Assembly: GCA_015039365.1 (NCBI GenBank)
Contig: WION01000679.1
Location: 1 to 24,835 of the forward strand
Source of the DNA: Amanita rubescens
Lineage: Eukaryota; Basidiomycota; Agaricomycetes; Agaricales; Amanitaceae
Length of the DNA: 24,835 nt
Reading direction: 5' to 3'
The notes beneath the pieces were generated by a model. The model saw only the letters and a program-made list of their open reading frames with translations. It was not told the origin of the DNA and ran no database searches. Shown piece after piece: positions 9,954 to 20,684 of the stretch (the stretch's first letter is position 1; each line of letters begins with the position of its first letter). The translations under genes and the position numbers were made by a program.

Positions 9954-11537
9954 TTTGGGAGGGAGTTGGATAAGCTGTTAATCGCAGGCTATCAACTGAA
10001 ACCCTGAGGTTAGATGCTATAATGCTGGCGAGGTGGGCACACACTGTAGCCTAGATAACGGATAGCGTGGAAATCGTGCGATAATCTTGTGCAATTCAGA
10101 CGGATATAGATAAGATGGGTGGGTAGCTGCCTATCAAGCCTGGACCGCCCATTCTTGCACACCACCAGTCATATATCACGGGAATATATATTATCCTGCA
10201 GTGTGCGGAATCTGTATGGTTTGATGAAAAGGGAGAAGCTGTAAAGCAGCCAATCGAACTGCGTTCCACAGCGCCAAATTATGTGGCTATTGGGCTTCTG
10301 GCTCGAATTCTGACACGCCGCAACCATATATATTCATAAATGTTCCAGGAAGGAAATCCAGAACAAAAGCCAACTCATGACGAAATTAATCGATGGGAGG
10401 TTTATTGTCTGGGTCCCCCTAAGCTGGACTAGCGAGGAGAACACACGATATTATCATCCCCGCCCGCTTGGTATGCCAGGCACGACCCGCACAGTGACTC
10501 ACGCTGGTCAGAAATAGTGATCCCGAGTAATCGTTCGTTCTTGCTTTAAACGCCCGATATCGGCAGCTGATTGCACGCGTGAGAAGCAAGACGGAAAGAA
10601 ATGGATGCCTTGAATGCTGTGCTTCATCGTATACATAGAAGAGACTATATGTTTTGTTCATGTTCCATCTAGAAGCTAGCTGAGGCATGTAGGAGCACAG
10701 AATAGGATGGACACGGGCGGAACTACTCATAGTAGCTGTAACTACACGGAGCTTCTGCTATACATGCATACTGATAGCCACAAACGTGCTCGTGTATAAT
10801 CTGAACTCGGTGAATTCAACTGCCCTGCGCCCTAGTAGGCGTAGCCTGAGATTGAAAAATCCGGGTATAGGTACCGTACGGGAACAAGGGAGGTGAGTCA
10901 TAGCCTCCGTCATCGCATCGCATCGGCACTTTGGAAAGAGTGAGTGAGTGTGATGATGAGCGGAGATACGGGCCTAAAGGATGATGACCCGGAGCGACGC
11001 CAAGGGACGAGTTCTACCGATATGCACGCAAGAAGTTCGGGGGGTAGAGCGAAAGAGGCAAGTCTGAACTGAAGTGAGAGTACGGGAAGGAGAAAAGCTC
11101 TCGGATCGGGCCGGGGATGAGATGTCTACTGGATTATCAGGATTTAATATGACGCGTTGGAATATGACTGTGCCGGGAATGTCTTTGAGCATGTGTGTGC
11201 TATATGGGTCAGTGAGAAGCTGTAGGGGTAGGTCGTGAGTCAAAAGAGCAGTAGGTTGCAAGTCAAGACAGAAGTAGCAGCGAGTAGGACGCATGTGAAG
11301 AGATTGGCCACGTTTCCAGTGGGAACGGGTTGAAGACTACGAGTTAGGGTCTCAGGCGGACGACGAGCAAGACATGGGCTTATGGGGAAGGAGGCAGGCG
11401 ATTGGACGGAAGCGATTGGATTGCAGCACGCGGAGTCAATGCGACCTAACGAACCGAACGGTTCAGTTTGACTTGGCTCGTATGACCCGGAATGGACGGA
11501 GGGGGAGCGTTGGACTAGAAAAGGCGAGCGACAGCGG

Positions 11538-11564
11538 ATGAATCCCTCGAGGCCCCCCCAATGA
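11538..11564 (+). promoter_or_regulatory. Upstream ORF overlapping the start of the 286-aa gene
   Basis: The ATG at 11538 opens an 8-codon ORF (MNPSRPPQ). Its TGA stop (11562-11564) overlaps the main ATG (11561-11563) as ATGA. Ribosomes that start here would terminate on the main start codon, so the arrangement could throttle the downstream frame or allow termination-reinitiation. This assumes that transcription starts upstream of 11538, which cannot be seen here. Confidence 0.45.
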
Positions 11565-12421
11565 AGCGTAACGCTCCCCACAACGATATCTCCCGTATCC
11601 TCGACCCATCCTACTCCTCAGCTGCCTCGAACGTTCCCCCAGCCATTTACGTTGACAAACATGGTCATTTCCACGATCCCGACTATCGTCACTTCCCCGC
11701 CATTGCCACTCAACAAGACCAACTACATCAGGACGATGACGACTCTGCCCCAGTCGACAATGACTTCTACTCACATCTCTCTAACGCGTATAACCGCGCC
11801 GGTAACGCGTACATCCATCCTCGCAAGCGCAACAACCAGTACTCTTACATCTACGCATCTTACCGATCTCCTTACCACTACTTCTCAACTCCCCCAACGG
11901 CGTCTTCTTCCTCGCCACCAACATCCTTCGACTCAGACCGTACCGTGTTTGATGAGGCTGATGACTCGACGTTTGTAGATGACTCACATAGTCATGTCAC
12001 CAATTTTAAGAAAAAGTTGGGCAAGCGACGTAGCAGCGGGAGCAGTAGTAGCAGCAGCCCAACCAGCTCCCCTTCCAACAAACGGAGGTCCGCAGTGGAG
12101 GATCGGAGATCATCCACATCTGACTCTGCCGAGCCCTCACCGCAAGAGTCTCGCGAAGAGTCCCGGTATCGTTACCTGGATCCCCCAGATGAGCTCGACG
12201 AACAATATCTCCTCTCATCACATACACCACCACCCAACCACGACTTTGATCGGAGTCATCAGCAGAACCAGCAGGAGAGCGAGAAGCACGATAACCAGGA
12301 GTGGACACCCACATGTACACAGAATCTACGGAGGCAATGGCAAGCGCTATCTCTGCGGTTCAGGTTTTCAATATTCAGAGCACAGCGTCGCGTTAAGCGA
12401 CGCATACAGGGGCTGATATGA
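11561..12421 (+). CDS. Hypothetical intronless protein, Ser-rich, basic C-terminus
   Basis: A single frame runs from the ATG at 11561 to the TGA at 12419-12421, giving 286 aa. The start is supported by the conserved-looking opening (MKRNAPHNDISRILDPSYSS). Residues 30-50 hold AIYVDKHGHFHDPDYRHFP, which I recall as typical of an uncharacterised basidiomycete family. The middle is Tyr/Ser/Pro-rich. A poly-Ser tract lies near 155-170, a Lys/Arg patch (NKRRSAVEDRRSS) near 175, and an Asp/Glu-rich stretch near 200-215. The last 30 residues form an Arg-rich amphipathic helix (RFRFSIFRAQRRVKRRIQG). No signal peptide or membrane segment is seen, and much of the protein is probably disordered. Codon use is biased to C-ending codons, which supports real coding. 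Function is unknown. Confidence 0.75.
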   Translation: MKRNAPHNDISRILDPSYSSAASNVPPAIYVDKHGHFHDPDYRHFPAIATQQDQLHQDDDDSAPVDNDFYSHLSNAYNRAGNAYIHPRKRNNQYSYIYASYRSPYHYFSTPPTASSSSPPTSFDSDRTVFDEADDSTFVDDSHSHVTNFKKKLGKRRSSGSSSSSSPTSSPSNKRRSAVEDRRSSTSDSAEPSPQESREESRYRYLDPPDELDEQYLLSSHTPPPNHDFDRSHQQNQQESEKHDNQEWTPTCTQNLRRQWQALSLRFRFSIFRAQRRVKRRIQGLI

Positions 12422-15400
12422 ACTATTCATCATGTACGTCGTATGTCTAGCCCTTAGACATGATACTAACCATGGAACAGGTGGTCTAGTTTCTGAACAA
12501 ATCACTAGCGACGACCAGGGTTCACCCTATACCCGGGGGCGCAAGCCGTCACCCACATCATGTTCCTCGGTTATTCGCTTCCCACACCTTGCGACACCTC
12601 TAACCCTACGAACACGATCTATGCACGACGCAGATTGCGCCAATATGGGGATCACGCCATCCATTCATCATTACCACCCTCATGTTCTACGATCGCAACG
12701 ACAAACTAAAATGTGCCATATGAACCCCACACCCACCTCATCCCCCCCAATCCGGCTACACATGCGTCTTTCTTTATCGGGATGTTGAATAACTTTATTA
12801 TCTCCGCAAACTCTTTCCAATCGCATCACGCAACAGCATTTCAACAACATTTGCATGCATTTTCGTCTTTTTTGGATACATTCTCCGCGAGGACATCGAG
12901 TCACCGCATTCCTCCTTGTTTTCTGTATGTATTTTTTTTTTCGTTCTTTCTTTGTTTTGAAAGGGAAGGAGTTTCTGGAAGGAGTTGAGTTTCCTTTTTT
13001 TTAAGTACACGCGGTGCCACAGTGCCCCGCGTGTATAAGGCAGTGGCTTTGTTCTTCGCTCATCCATTCGTAGCCTTACGAGTCGCATGATTCTACATAT
13101 GTTTCTATAGAGTTACGTACGTAGACGCAATTTTTTTACGACACGACTGCAAACTGGCAATGGCAATGATACGATTTTTTTTCATGATAACGGGTCGCTG
13201 TGATCTCCGTGCAATGATTTGTGATTATTATTTAGCCCACTCGAGTCTTTTTGGGATCTTTGGTTTATCCGAACAGAAGGGATCCATGAACGTTATCAGT
13301 AAATCACACTGCTTTTGTCCGGCCCTTTCTTGGGCCGGATGGTTGCCGGTTATATACAATCATGGTCCCTACTTTACGGACTTGCACGGCCTCGAACTTT
13401 ACAAAATGAATTAATGCATGAGTTCTACATCTTATGATGAACACGAGTAGTGCCAGCGCAGACGATAATGAGACGTGATATCATTTGACTTTGAGGGGTT
13501 CTGTGCCTGGAGTCCAGGTCTCTTGATCTGATGTGAACACGTCGACCGTCCGCCATTTTGCTTCATTGCAGGAGAGATCGCGAGAGTAACTCTAAAATAA
13601 AATTTTATAACTTCCCCCCCTGTAATTTACTGCGAGTCAGGGTACCTGTAGTCGTGCGGACTGTCGCGAGCCGTGCGGTCAGGGCCGTTTCCGTACCTTG
13701 CTACGTTAACGTTACTATTACTAATAAATTCTGTATGGTCAGCCGGGTTTACTGCGAAGGAATCGGACGAGCGGGGAGCGGGGAATCGAACTTTAGGGTT
13801 GAAATTGGGACGTAAACGTGGCCCGGGGTTTTCTTGGTCAAGAAAGTGCCATTGAAGTCGTGCGGTACGTCGAGTTGAATTTACATACGTAGTAGTAGCT
13901 CGGGAGGAATTTTCTGATTGGACTAGGTTAGACTAGTGTCGTTTAAGGTAAAGACTGGTCGGGGTCAGGATCGGTCGTGAGGGTGCGCTGCTAGTGAAAA
14001 TTTGCGTGAAATGGAAGGACGGAGTGCGCAACCGTGAGTAACTGGTTTTTTCATGTAGTCTTGGGTTGTGAGGGTGTTGTGGGAGGTGTTGGGGACGTTC
14101 GTCGGTGCTCGTGAGTATATTTAGATTGGGACGTGTATCGGTAAGCTATGTGTTATTATAAGCATTGCTAGTCGTAACGTTTGACTCGAAGAATCACGGA
14201 GGTGTAACTCGTGTGAAGTTATTGCGGCTTACTATACTGTAGTGTAGGTGATAACATTAGCGTCGTAGTCAAGGTTACTATGTAGAGAGTTTGGGCTTGG
14301 CTTGGAGTGCTGTGAGCATCACGCGGAGTCCAACCCCGGGCTAGGAGCCAGCGCGGAGCGAGTATCCAGCGGGGGCCCGACTTCGGTTCGTGATAAGCAA
14401 CCTTGTCTCGAATCAAGGAGCGGGCGCGGAACGACCGCAGTTCACGTCGAAGCACCCGTTATCTGAACAATAGTCGGCGCCCAACTCTGGCGCATGTATA
14501 GTGGAAGCTGCGCTGTAGCCCCGCGGACTTGTACTTGATTGAACGGGGGCCTAGGCCAAATCGTATTGAATGGGCGCCGTCGCCAGTATTCTATGGGCTA
14601 ATCATTGCGTGTCATACAATAGGAGCGGGTCGATCGACATTTGACGGAGGGGATTTGGTCCCGCGGGGTATTCCAGTTCAAAAAAGGGTTCGAAGCGCTG
14701 CCAATTTTATATCAACTTCCAGTTTTGTCACAATATTGAACATGTGAGACATACGCACTTTTCCTGGTGACATGGATGTACGTGAACCGCAGCAGCGGTA
14801 CAAGGAAGTTTGTTTAGCATTTGAGTGTCGGGAGCAAAGGAGGAGCAATCGGCTGCCTCGATCGTTTTCGCGTAACGGTCAACACGCCACGGCCTTTCGG
14901 CGGCCGCCGGGAGCTGCCATTTAGAGAAATAGGTGATCGGGTGGCTGTACGCGTGTTGGGCTGGCGGCCCCCAATTCCCAACACGACTCGTGGCGGCCTC
15001 TCAGCTTGAATAGTGTCATCAAGTTTTCCGTTGGAGTAGGACGCGAAGAGATAATTCTGTCGATAGTTCGGTCTCACGCAGCCTTGCAATTATGTGCTGT
15101 CACCCAGGATGGAAGGAGAAAATTGAAGCAGGCGTCCCGGGTTTTGTGGCGCATCACACCCTTTCATGCCCAATGCGGACGCGCCTTGTGAAAGAATGAT
15201 CAATGGTAGTACACGTTGTCGTTTGTTCAAAGCTTGAATGTTAACAATTGCGGATTTCTTTCAGTGACCTTTGTTTCCGTGGATGAGAAATTGTACGGAA
15301 GCTGCTAGGCTGATGCGCATCACACGGATGTGATAGGTTGAAATCATAGAATTGCTTGGATCAACAACCAGTGATATTGACAGCAACCCGACGCTTGATT

Positions 15401-16879
15401 TCAAGTCCAACAGACGAAGTTGATAACAGTTGTCTCACGAGCATACGTGACAGGGGACGAGAGAAATCTCGGCCCACCTTGCGGATAAGGGGTACGTAAC
15501 AGAACTAGAATCAATTAGCCAATTCACATCTGACAGTGACATCAAGTATGTGGGATTGACCTGGCTCAATCTCCATTTCGACCCAGCTCTCTGAATTGAA
15601 ACTTCTTCGCACGTTGGCTAATCTTGAGGCATCCGCTACGACAGGCCGAACAGAACTAGAGAGGCATGGCTTCTATCTCCGGTGACATAGGAACGGCCGC
15701 TCAAAGACCAAACAGACATATGAGGCTAGCGTGAATGTTCTTACTCACGCCTTCATGACACGAGATACGGAGTTGTGCAAGCCGTGCACAGTACACACAA
15801 CTTAACTCTGCGTCCAGCCAGCGCGAAACACGACGAGGAGTCTAATCAGAGAAAAAGAAAGACTTTTGGCCAGTTCTTCCTCTCAAGATTTTGGCAAGCG
15901 GGAAGACAAGGTTCTCTCTCGGTTCACGTGTACGGCTCTGGATTTAATATTCTACTGTCATGGGACTACATTTATTGAATACGTTTTCATATTCACGTAT
16001 GGGTTCGCGGACCATCTCACGACTGTGGCAGAAACTCTAACGCATCCAAACCCAGTAACTTGTTGACGGGTACGGCTTACACCAAGCTGGCGCGAATGAA
16101 AATGGCTGCAACAATCGAAGTCATGGCTCAGGCGCTCTGGTCTCCATTTGCTTGTACCACTAACGGAACTCGCGAGATACCAGTGGCAATACCCTATAGC
16201 AGGCTCTTCACTTATGCTCGCTGTTCCCAGAAGGCGGCGGCGTCCGCCAGATATACTTATGCTGTACAAAGTTTTCAATGCCTGATCCTCCGTCTATCGT
16301 GCCCAGGTTAACCTGGGCTCTCTCTTGAATATTAATCACGACTTTCTCCTGTGCGTCGCGAATGCTAATTTCTACTTTGACTTGGCCCAGTCTGAGGATG
16401 CTACACAATCAAAGGACAGGCTCTGCATCAAGTCGACCGCTTATCACTTCTCATGTCAGCTGTAGCGCCTGCTGCGGAGACGGGCTGTCGATGAAACGCC
16501 TTCCCCAAAGCCGTCTCATTACCGCGTACCCGCCGAGGTGAACTAGTTCATCGCGGCTTGTGTCTCCGACGCCGATTAAAGAAGTTTTAATTCTCCTCTC
16601 GAGACTGGTCTCAGCAAGAAGCACGAGGTACGAAATAGCGGAAAAGGAGACGAGTACGGAATCCGAATATTATTCGGATCAGCCCCACTTTTATGTTTTC
16701 TTCTCACACTTCACTCACTCCTCACCTTCGTACGGTGATAGAGATCAACACGAGCGTCATCTTGGAAGAGAAGAACATCGAAGACCAAGGTATCACTTCT
16801 CTATCCAAAGCGATTTCTGCGTAAAAGAACTTTTTTGTGTTATCAAGGGTCCGATATGCGCCATGCACGGAACGATGAT
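12422..16879. other. Long gene-poor region
   Basis: The first part is probably the 3' untranslated and flanking region of the gene at 11561, with pyrimidine- and T-rich tracts near 12925-13000 and a hairpin at 13006-13035. From 13.1 to 16.9 kb I find only short frames on both strands (112 codons or fewer), with no recognisable motif and no consistent splice-site pairing. There is no sign of rRNA, tRNA or an intact transposon. Confidence 0.4.
13006..13035 (+). other. Short hairpin after a T-tract
   Basis: TACACGCGG and its exact complement CCGCGTGTA form a 9-bp stem with a 12-nt loop. It lies just downstream of a run of eight T, about 590 bp past the stop codon at 12421. It could sit in a 3' UTR, or it could be chance. 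Confidence 0.35.
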
Positions 16880-17149
16880 TTACACGCCATCAGCTTAGAT
16901 AAATAACGGTAATGAAAGCACGCTTATTGTACTTCAATTTACCTCTCATCCTTTGTTTATGAATGAGGGTCCATACTTCGGCGATCTGCGGAACAACGGG
17001 GAACGTGTCGACGATCCGTGCCTCATTGGGGTTGCGTTCACCGGCCACCCAGCAATCAATGAAGTGGGCTTCGAGTCGTTCGCCATGGCTGTCTTGCGTG
17101 CACGTGCCCAACGATGTGGTGTGGTGGACGGAGAAAGCAAAAGTCCGAT
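16880..17149 (-). other. Candidate coding exons of an unrecognised gene
   Basis: A minus-strand exon at about 16943-17149 follows the acceptor CCTTTTAG and reads FAFSVHHTTSLGTCTQDSHG, then VAGERNPNEARIVDTFPVVP and IAEVWTLIHKQRMR. A donor (GTAAAT) and a 49-nt intron ending TCTAAG (16894-16942) lead to a short last exon (ADGV, then TAA at 16880-16882). Intron length and frame agree with other genes here. The IVDTFPVVPQIAEVW segment vaguely recalls the C-terminal part of medium-chain reductases, but no cofactor motif is present and the upstream exon is not found. It may be a fragment. Confidence 0.28.
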
Positions 17150-17151
17150 CT

Positions 17152-18359
17152 AAAAGGATTCATTGGGCGCGAGGAGCCATATGACCAGGCGTGAGCCTCG
17201 AGCCCTCGACACAGCTTATACACAGCTTGATGACGTTACAGCGTGCCTTCTGCCTGCAACACCTTGATAATGATACCGATGTCTTCGGAGTTATTCGGGA
17301 TAATCTATCCCAAAGCGGATATCTTATCATATCTCATTTCGGCGCCCAAGGTTCGTCTCGGCCTGCCTATGAATCACATAGTCCTAAAGCGGCACCCTCG
17401 AACGATGAGCCGTGGTGCTGATGGAGTTAGTGGATGTGGCTAAGATGTATATCAGACGCATATGAGTGTCTCTGTGAGGGTGTTTTTGGACCTACGTTGA
17501 GAAGGTTTGTGATTCATACCTGTGCAATGTGGAGCAGTTTAGGCAGCTCGATCCTTTAGACTGATTCGTGCTTCTGGAATTACCGTCAAAGAGTGCCTTG
17601 GGAGACGCACCTGAAATACGTGGTACGAGCTTCACAGAAGGTATCCGAGGAAGTGGTGGCTAATGATTGCGCAGGCTGAGAATCATTTTGCTCGCCTGGT
17701 TGCTGCAGAGTGCATTCGGAAATTATGCCTCCGTCACGGATTCAGGATGTCCACGGCGACGGCACAAAAATAGATTAATGCAAGCGCATGCTCCAAATTC
17801 GTCCTTTGGGTATTTCTCAGCAGTCCGAGACGGAGCGTTTTTCTGCGCGTTTCTGAACTAATTTTGAACTAGACGAAAGCTGATAATCCTCAAGCGCACG
17901 CCACAATTCGCACCATAGGCGTTACCAGGGCGTTTGGATATAGCATGGGGGGTATGGCAATCCGGCGGTCCCACTGAGATAGGGTGACCTGGCAGACATG
18001 GCGCAAGCTGTGAACAGTTGCAGAAACTAGTACCGACGTTTCCGGATCCTCCGCAGCGAATTTGGTTGCCAACGAAGGACCCGTCTTTGCCCACAAGAAG
18101 AGAAGGAGAAGCTCAATCAGATAGATGCCAGGGACACAACACGAGAGAGAGCGAGTGGAGGGAATGTGCAACTGCTTGATTGAAGGACGATGGCTCGTGT
18201 AGCGGGCCGCACGTGTTGAACATGTGCATTTTCATTTTCCCATGGCTAAGTTAGTGGGCAGCATCGCTAAAGCAGTCGAAAGCATCTGTGATAGGCGTAC
18301 AACTGTAGCAAGGAATGTAATGTAGCTATAACAGGCAATGTATCTAGTCCGTATCATAT
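17152..18359. other. No supported gene
   Basis: Only short frames. A minus-strand frame at 17890-18171 starts with a hydrophobic stretch (IYLIELLLLFLWA) but resembles no family and has no supporting splice sites. A minus-strand stretch at about 17233-17340 (NNSEDIGIIIKVLQAEG) could be a broken coding fragment, because it is interrupted by stops. Confidence 0.35.
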
Positions 18360-19302
18360 TCAATTGAAGCGGGCTTGCTCAAAGTCCAGCGCAAGTTGAT
18401 TGGCTTCCCATGCTCGTGCTCTTTCCGAGTCTCTCCGTTCCTTTTTTCCTGTTTTCGATGAACATGCGATCCTGCTTGCCGCGCCATTCACCACCTCTAT
18501 CCGTGCAAATCTCTTTTGTTCAACGCATCCATTATCAACGCTCTATATTCCTCAATTTATGCCAGCGCACCGCCCAAGATTAAAACGCTTGTAGATGCCC
18601 TCAAAGGACCATCGGTTCGGACAAGGTAAGACTAATCCACGGCGGAAGCCGCCGACTCTTGAACTATTGCTAATGCTTCCACGTCTAGCTCAGCCTGAGA
18701 ACCAGCTCCGGGAAAAGCCAACTTGAGAACTATGGTATATAAAGACGCGATCTTTGATTTTTGGTTCATGTTGGCAGTTGCGGACGTGAAAGGCGATGGC
18801 AATCCCAAGTCTCTTGCGCGCAGCGCTTTTTGCACTGCGGATTTGCCGATGTGATAACCGGACGCTTCATCACAGAGAAGGTAGCCCAAGACTCCGGAAC
18901 GATCCACGGGAACAGGGATGGGCGAGTCATTATTAGGTAGAAGACGATAGACACATGCAAGGCTGCCGGTGCCGGTGACGAAAACTAAGATAGGAGAGCA
19001 CCATCGTTCGTGACGTGCAACCTGGTCAGGTCTGAAGATCTGAGATACAGAGCAGTTGAGTGATGTTTGGGCGAATGGCATTTAATTCCGATTTATGATC
19101 TAAACCGGCTGCTTCGATCCATGCGGAAGGAACAGAGGCCGACGCAACGTGAGCATTCCATGACGACGACTCGGTGACTTGCGGGCAGCGTATCAAGAGC
19201 GCGGCTAATGATATCCTTCAGTAAGGATAACGAATATTCGGGATTTGCCCATTCTGATGGAGTCTTCTTCGCAACTCGTCCACGATGGGGTCTCCAATGC
19301 AT
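18360..19302 (-). pseudogene. Truncated N-acetylglucosamine kinase pseudogene
   Basis: N-acetylglucosamine kinases (BadF/BadG/BcrA/BcrD ATPase fold) phosphorylate GlcNAc. Five pieces appear in family order but in changing frames: PSEWANPEYSLSLLKDII (about 19200-19255); SVPSAWIEAAGLDHKSELNA, ending at a stop at 19026-19028; RLHVTNDGALLS (about 18990-19020, the VTND motif); VFVTGTGSLACVYR with a following GYLLCDEASGYHIGKSAVQKAL (18632-18995); and VLILGGALA, then a stop, IEEYRALIMDALNKRD and a shifted FARIEVVNGAA (about 18460-18610). At least four frameshifts and an in-frame stop break it. The N-terminal phosphate-binding glycine motif is absent, so the gene is also truncated at its 5' end. The core GTGS and DEASG signatures make the family call secure. 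Confidence 0.85.
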
Positions 19303-19439
19303 TCTCGTATGGCAGGTACCACGACGCTATCAGCATAATACCTGCAAACCTGTTCAGCTACCGTAACCCGTTGGAATGGTTTACGCACGACATCAATATC
19401 GAAAAATGACTGATTCCTCGACTCGGTTTGTAGGTATTC
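19221..19439 (-). other. Open coding-like fragment abutting the kinase pseudogene
   Basis: Between stops, the minus strand reads EYLQTESRNQSFFDIDVVRK followed by a helical stretch (VAEQVCRYYADSVVVPAIRE, then DPIVDELRRRLHQN). It has no ATG near its beginning and overlaps, in another frame, the first recognisable kinase piece. It does not resemble the kinase N-terminus. It could be a remnant of another gene joined at the truncation point, or chance. Confidence 0.2.
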
Positions 19440-19987
19440 TTATTTGAGCATTGTTTGTGAAGCTAGCGAGGGCTAAACGTTAAACGCTAAACATTGCGCA
19501 TCTTTACTAGTCCACGACGCGTGACGTAACGTGTTAGCGTGACATCGCTGCAGCAATTCGCAACCCGTTTTTTCCTTTTTTTCAACAAAAAGAGTGCATT
19601 GAAAAACATGCTAAGTACACATCGTGTAACTGTGAGTAATCGCGTCGATCGGACGCTTCTCTTGGGTGCGTATTAGTCATTTAGAGCCTAGCGAATTAAA
19701 CTACCAATGAGGGCCAACCGGTCGTCACTGGTCAACATTCGAACAATGGCTGCTTGTGAAAAGTTGGCCTCCCGAGTTCGTGCCGTTTGCTATTCGCGTT
19801 TCCGAATTCCTTTGACGTGACGTAGCACAAACAACCGCCTTTGACCCCATCAAAAGTGGCCAGTGCGCTTGACCTTCCTATTTCCAAATAGGTCTATAGT
19901 AACCGCGCCGCTTTACCCTAGAATGCATTGTTGCTTTGCAAACCCCCGCTACGGCTTTACATCGTGTTCGCCATCTTTGACCTCGCA
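19440..19987. other. Intergenic, no gene seen
   Basis: Nothing coding is recognised. It would contain the promoter of the gene at 19988. A tandem GTTAAACG/GCTAAAC motif (about 19472-19492) and TGACGTGACGTAG (19814-19826) are the only notable motifs. Confidence 0.4.
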
Positions 19988-20469
19988 ATGCGTCGCAAGG
20001 GTATAAAAATGGCCGATGGTCGACTGGGCAGACTCCAGATCCCTATACTCGCGTTCTGTGTCTTCATAACTACAATGACCTCCCCATTCACGATATCCTC
20101 TCAAAGCGGAAGCATATACGACCCACCCATCTTTGTCGACGACATTACTACCGGCGGAGAACGAGTAAGTGGCGCACCACCTTGTCCTTTCATGGCTGAA
20201 CTAATATTGCAATCTAGCCACGGAAGATCGTTACCAACTACGCTGTTCTAGAGGCTTCCTGGGAAAAGGCCGCACCCGACTCAGGGATTGCTGGTTTTCC
20301 TAGACCTCGGATTTGGGTATCCAGCACCATACGTCACACTCCTAGCATAAACCCGAGCTATGGGGTTCCATCTGGTTTTCGGACGTACGATGTGCCCGCT
20401 CCAGAGGTAGAGAACCAGGTGTTTACACCGCTGCCGCCACCACCGCGGCACTATAAAAGAAGAATTTGA
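19988..20469 (+). CDS. Small two-exon hypothetical protein with N-terminal membrane anchor
   Basis: Exon 1 (19988-20164) and exon 2 (20218-20469) are joined by a 53-nt intron (GTAAGT...CTAATATTGCAATCTAG) that has good donor, branch and acceptor sites and keeps the frame. The product is 142 aa from the first ATG, or 135 from the ATG at 20009, which gives MADGRLGRLQIPILAFCVF. A hydrophobic segment (about residues 15-30, IPILAFCVFITTM) after a few basic residues suggests a signal peptide or signal anchor. The rest is hydrophilic: PPIFVDDITTGGER, then KIVTNYAVLEASWEKAAPD and a Pro-rich C-terminus (PLPPPPRHYKRRI). I recognise no family. It could be a small secreted or single-pass protein. It is convergent with APN1, with 215 bp between the stops. 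Confidence 0.6.
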
Positions 20470-20684
20470 GCGACAGTGACTCTGTTCTCGTCTTGATTGT
20501 CCCTACCATTGTGAGCGAGCAAATTTCACATGTTTCTCATAGCTAACGTGCTAGTATTGCTCATTCGTCAGTTTATTACCTTTCACCCTTCGCGATACAT
20601 AGAGACTTCGGACATCGTTAGCGCTATTTGGCTCTCATGCTTATACATAAATCAACCATGTATTAAATGAGTATGTACAGATGC

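Larger units (their letters stand above)
7106..11537. other. Gene-poor region with scattered exon-like fragments
   Basis: No gene with both recognisable family and clean structure. Short exon-like pieces occur on both strands between about 7400 and 8580; those near 8014-8575 are listed separately. On the minus strand, about 7811-7975 reads as a hydrophilic peptide (VNSGDIDFLDSRVLSCWQK) followed by a GTGAGT donor, which competes with a plus-strand reading. From 8600 to 11300 I see only short random frames and a GT-rich microsatellite. The last few hundred bases are probably promoter and leader of the gene at 11561. Confidence 0.4.

Noticed and set aside
9667..10044. His/Arg/Thr-rich minus-strand frame
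   Set aside because: The composition is created by the GT-rich microsatellite.
14690..14705. GGTTCGAAG resembling a tRNA B box
   Set aside because: No matching A box, acceptor stem or anticodon arm at the right spacing. Other B-box-like strings (4680, 13788) fail in the same way.
17890..18171. Minus-strand frame with a hydrophobic start, resembling a signal peptide
   Set aside because: The remainder does not look coding, and no splice sites or family support it.
18400..18594. Plus-strand 64-codon frame
   Set aside because: It is antisense to the C-terminal remnant of the N-acetylglucosamine kinase relic.
20001..20011. TATA-like GTATAAAAATGG
   Set aside because: It lies inside the predicted first codons, and the chance of such an A/T run is high, so it is not called as a promoter.
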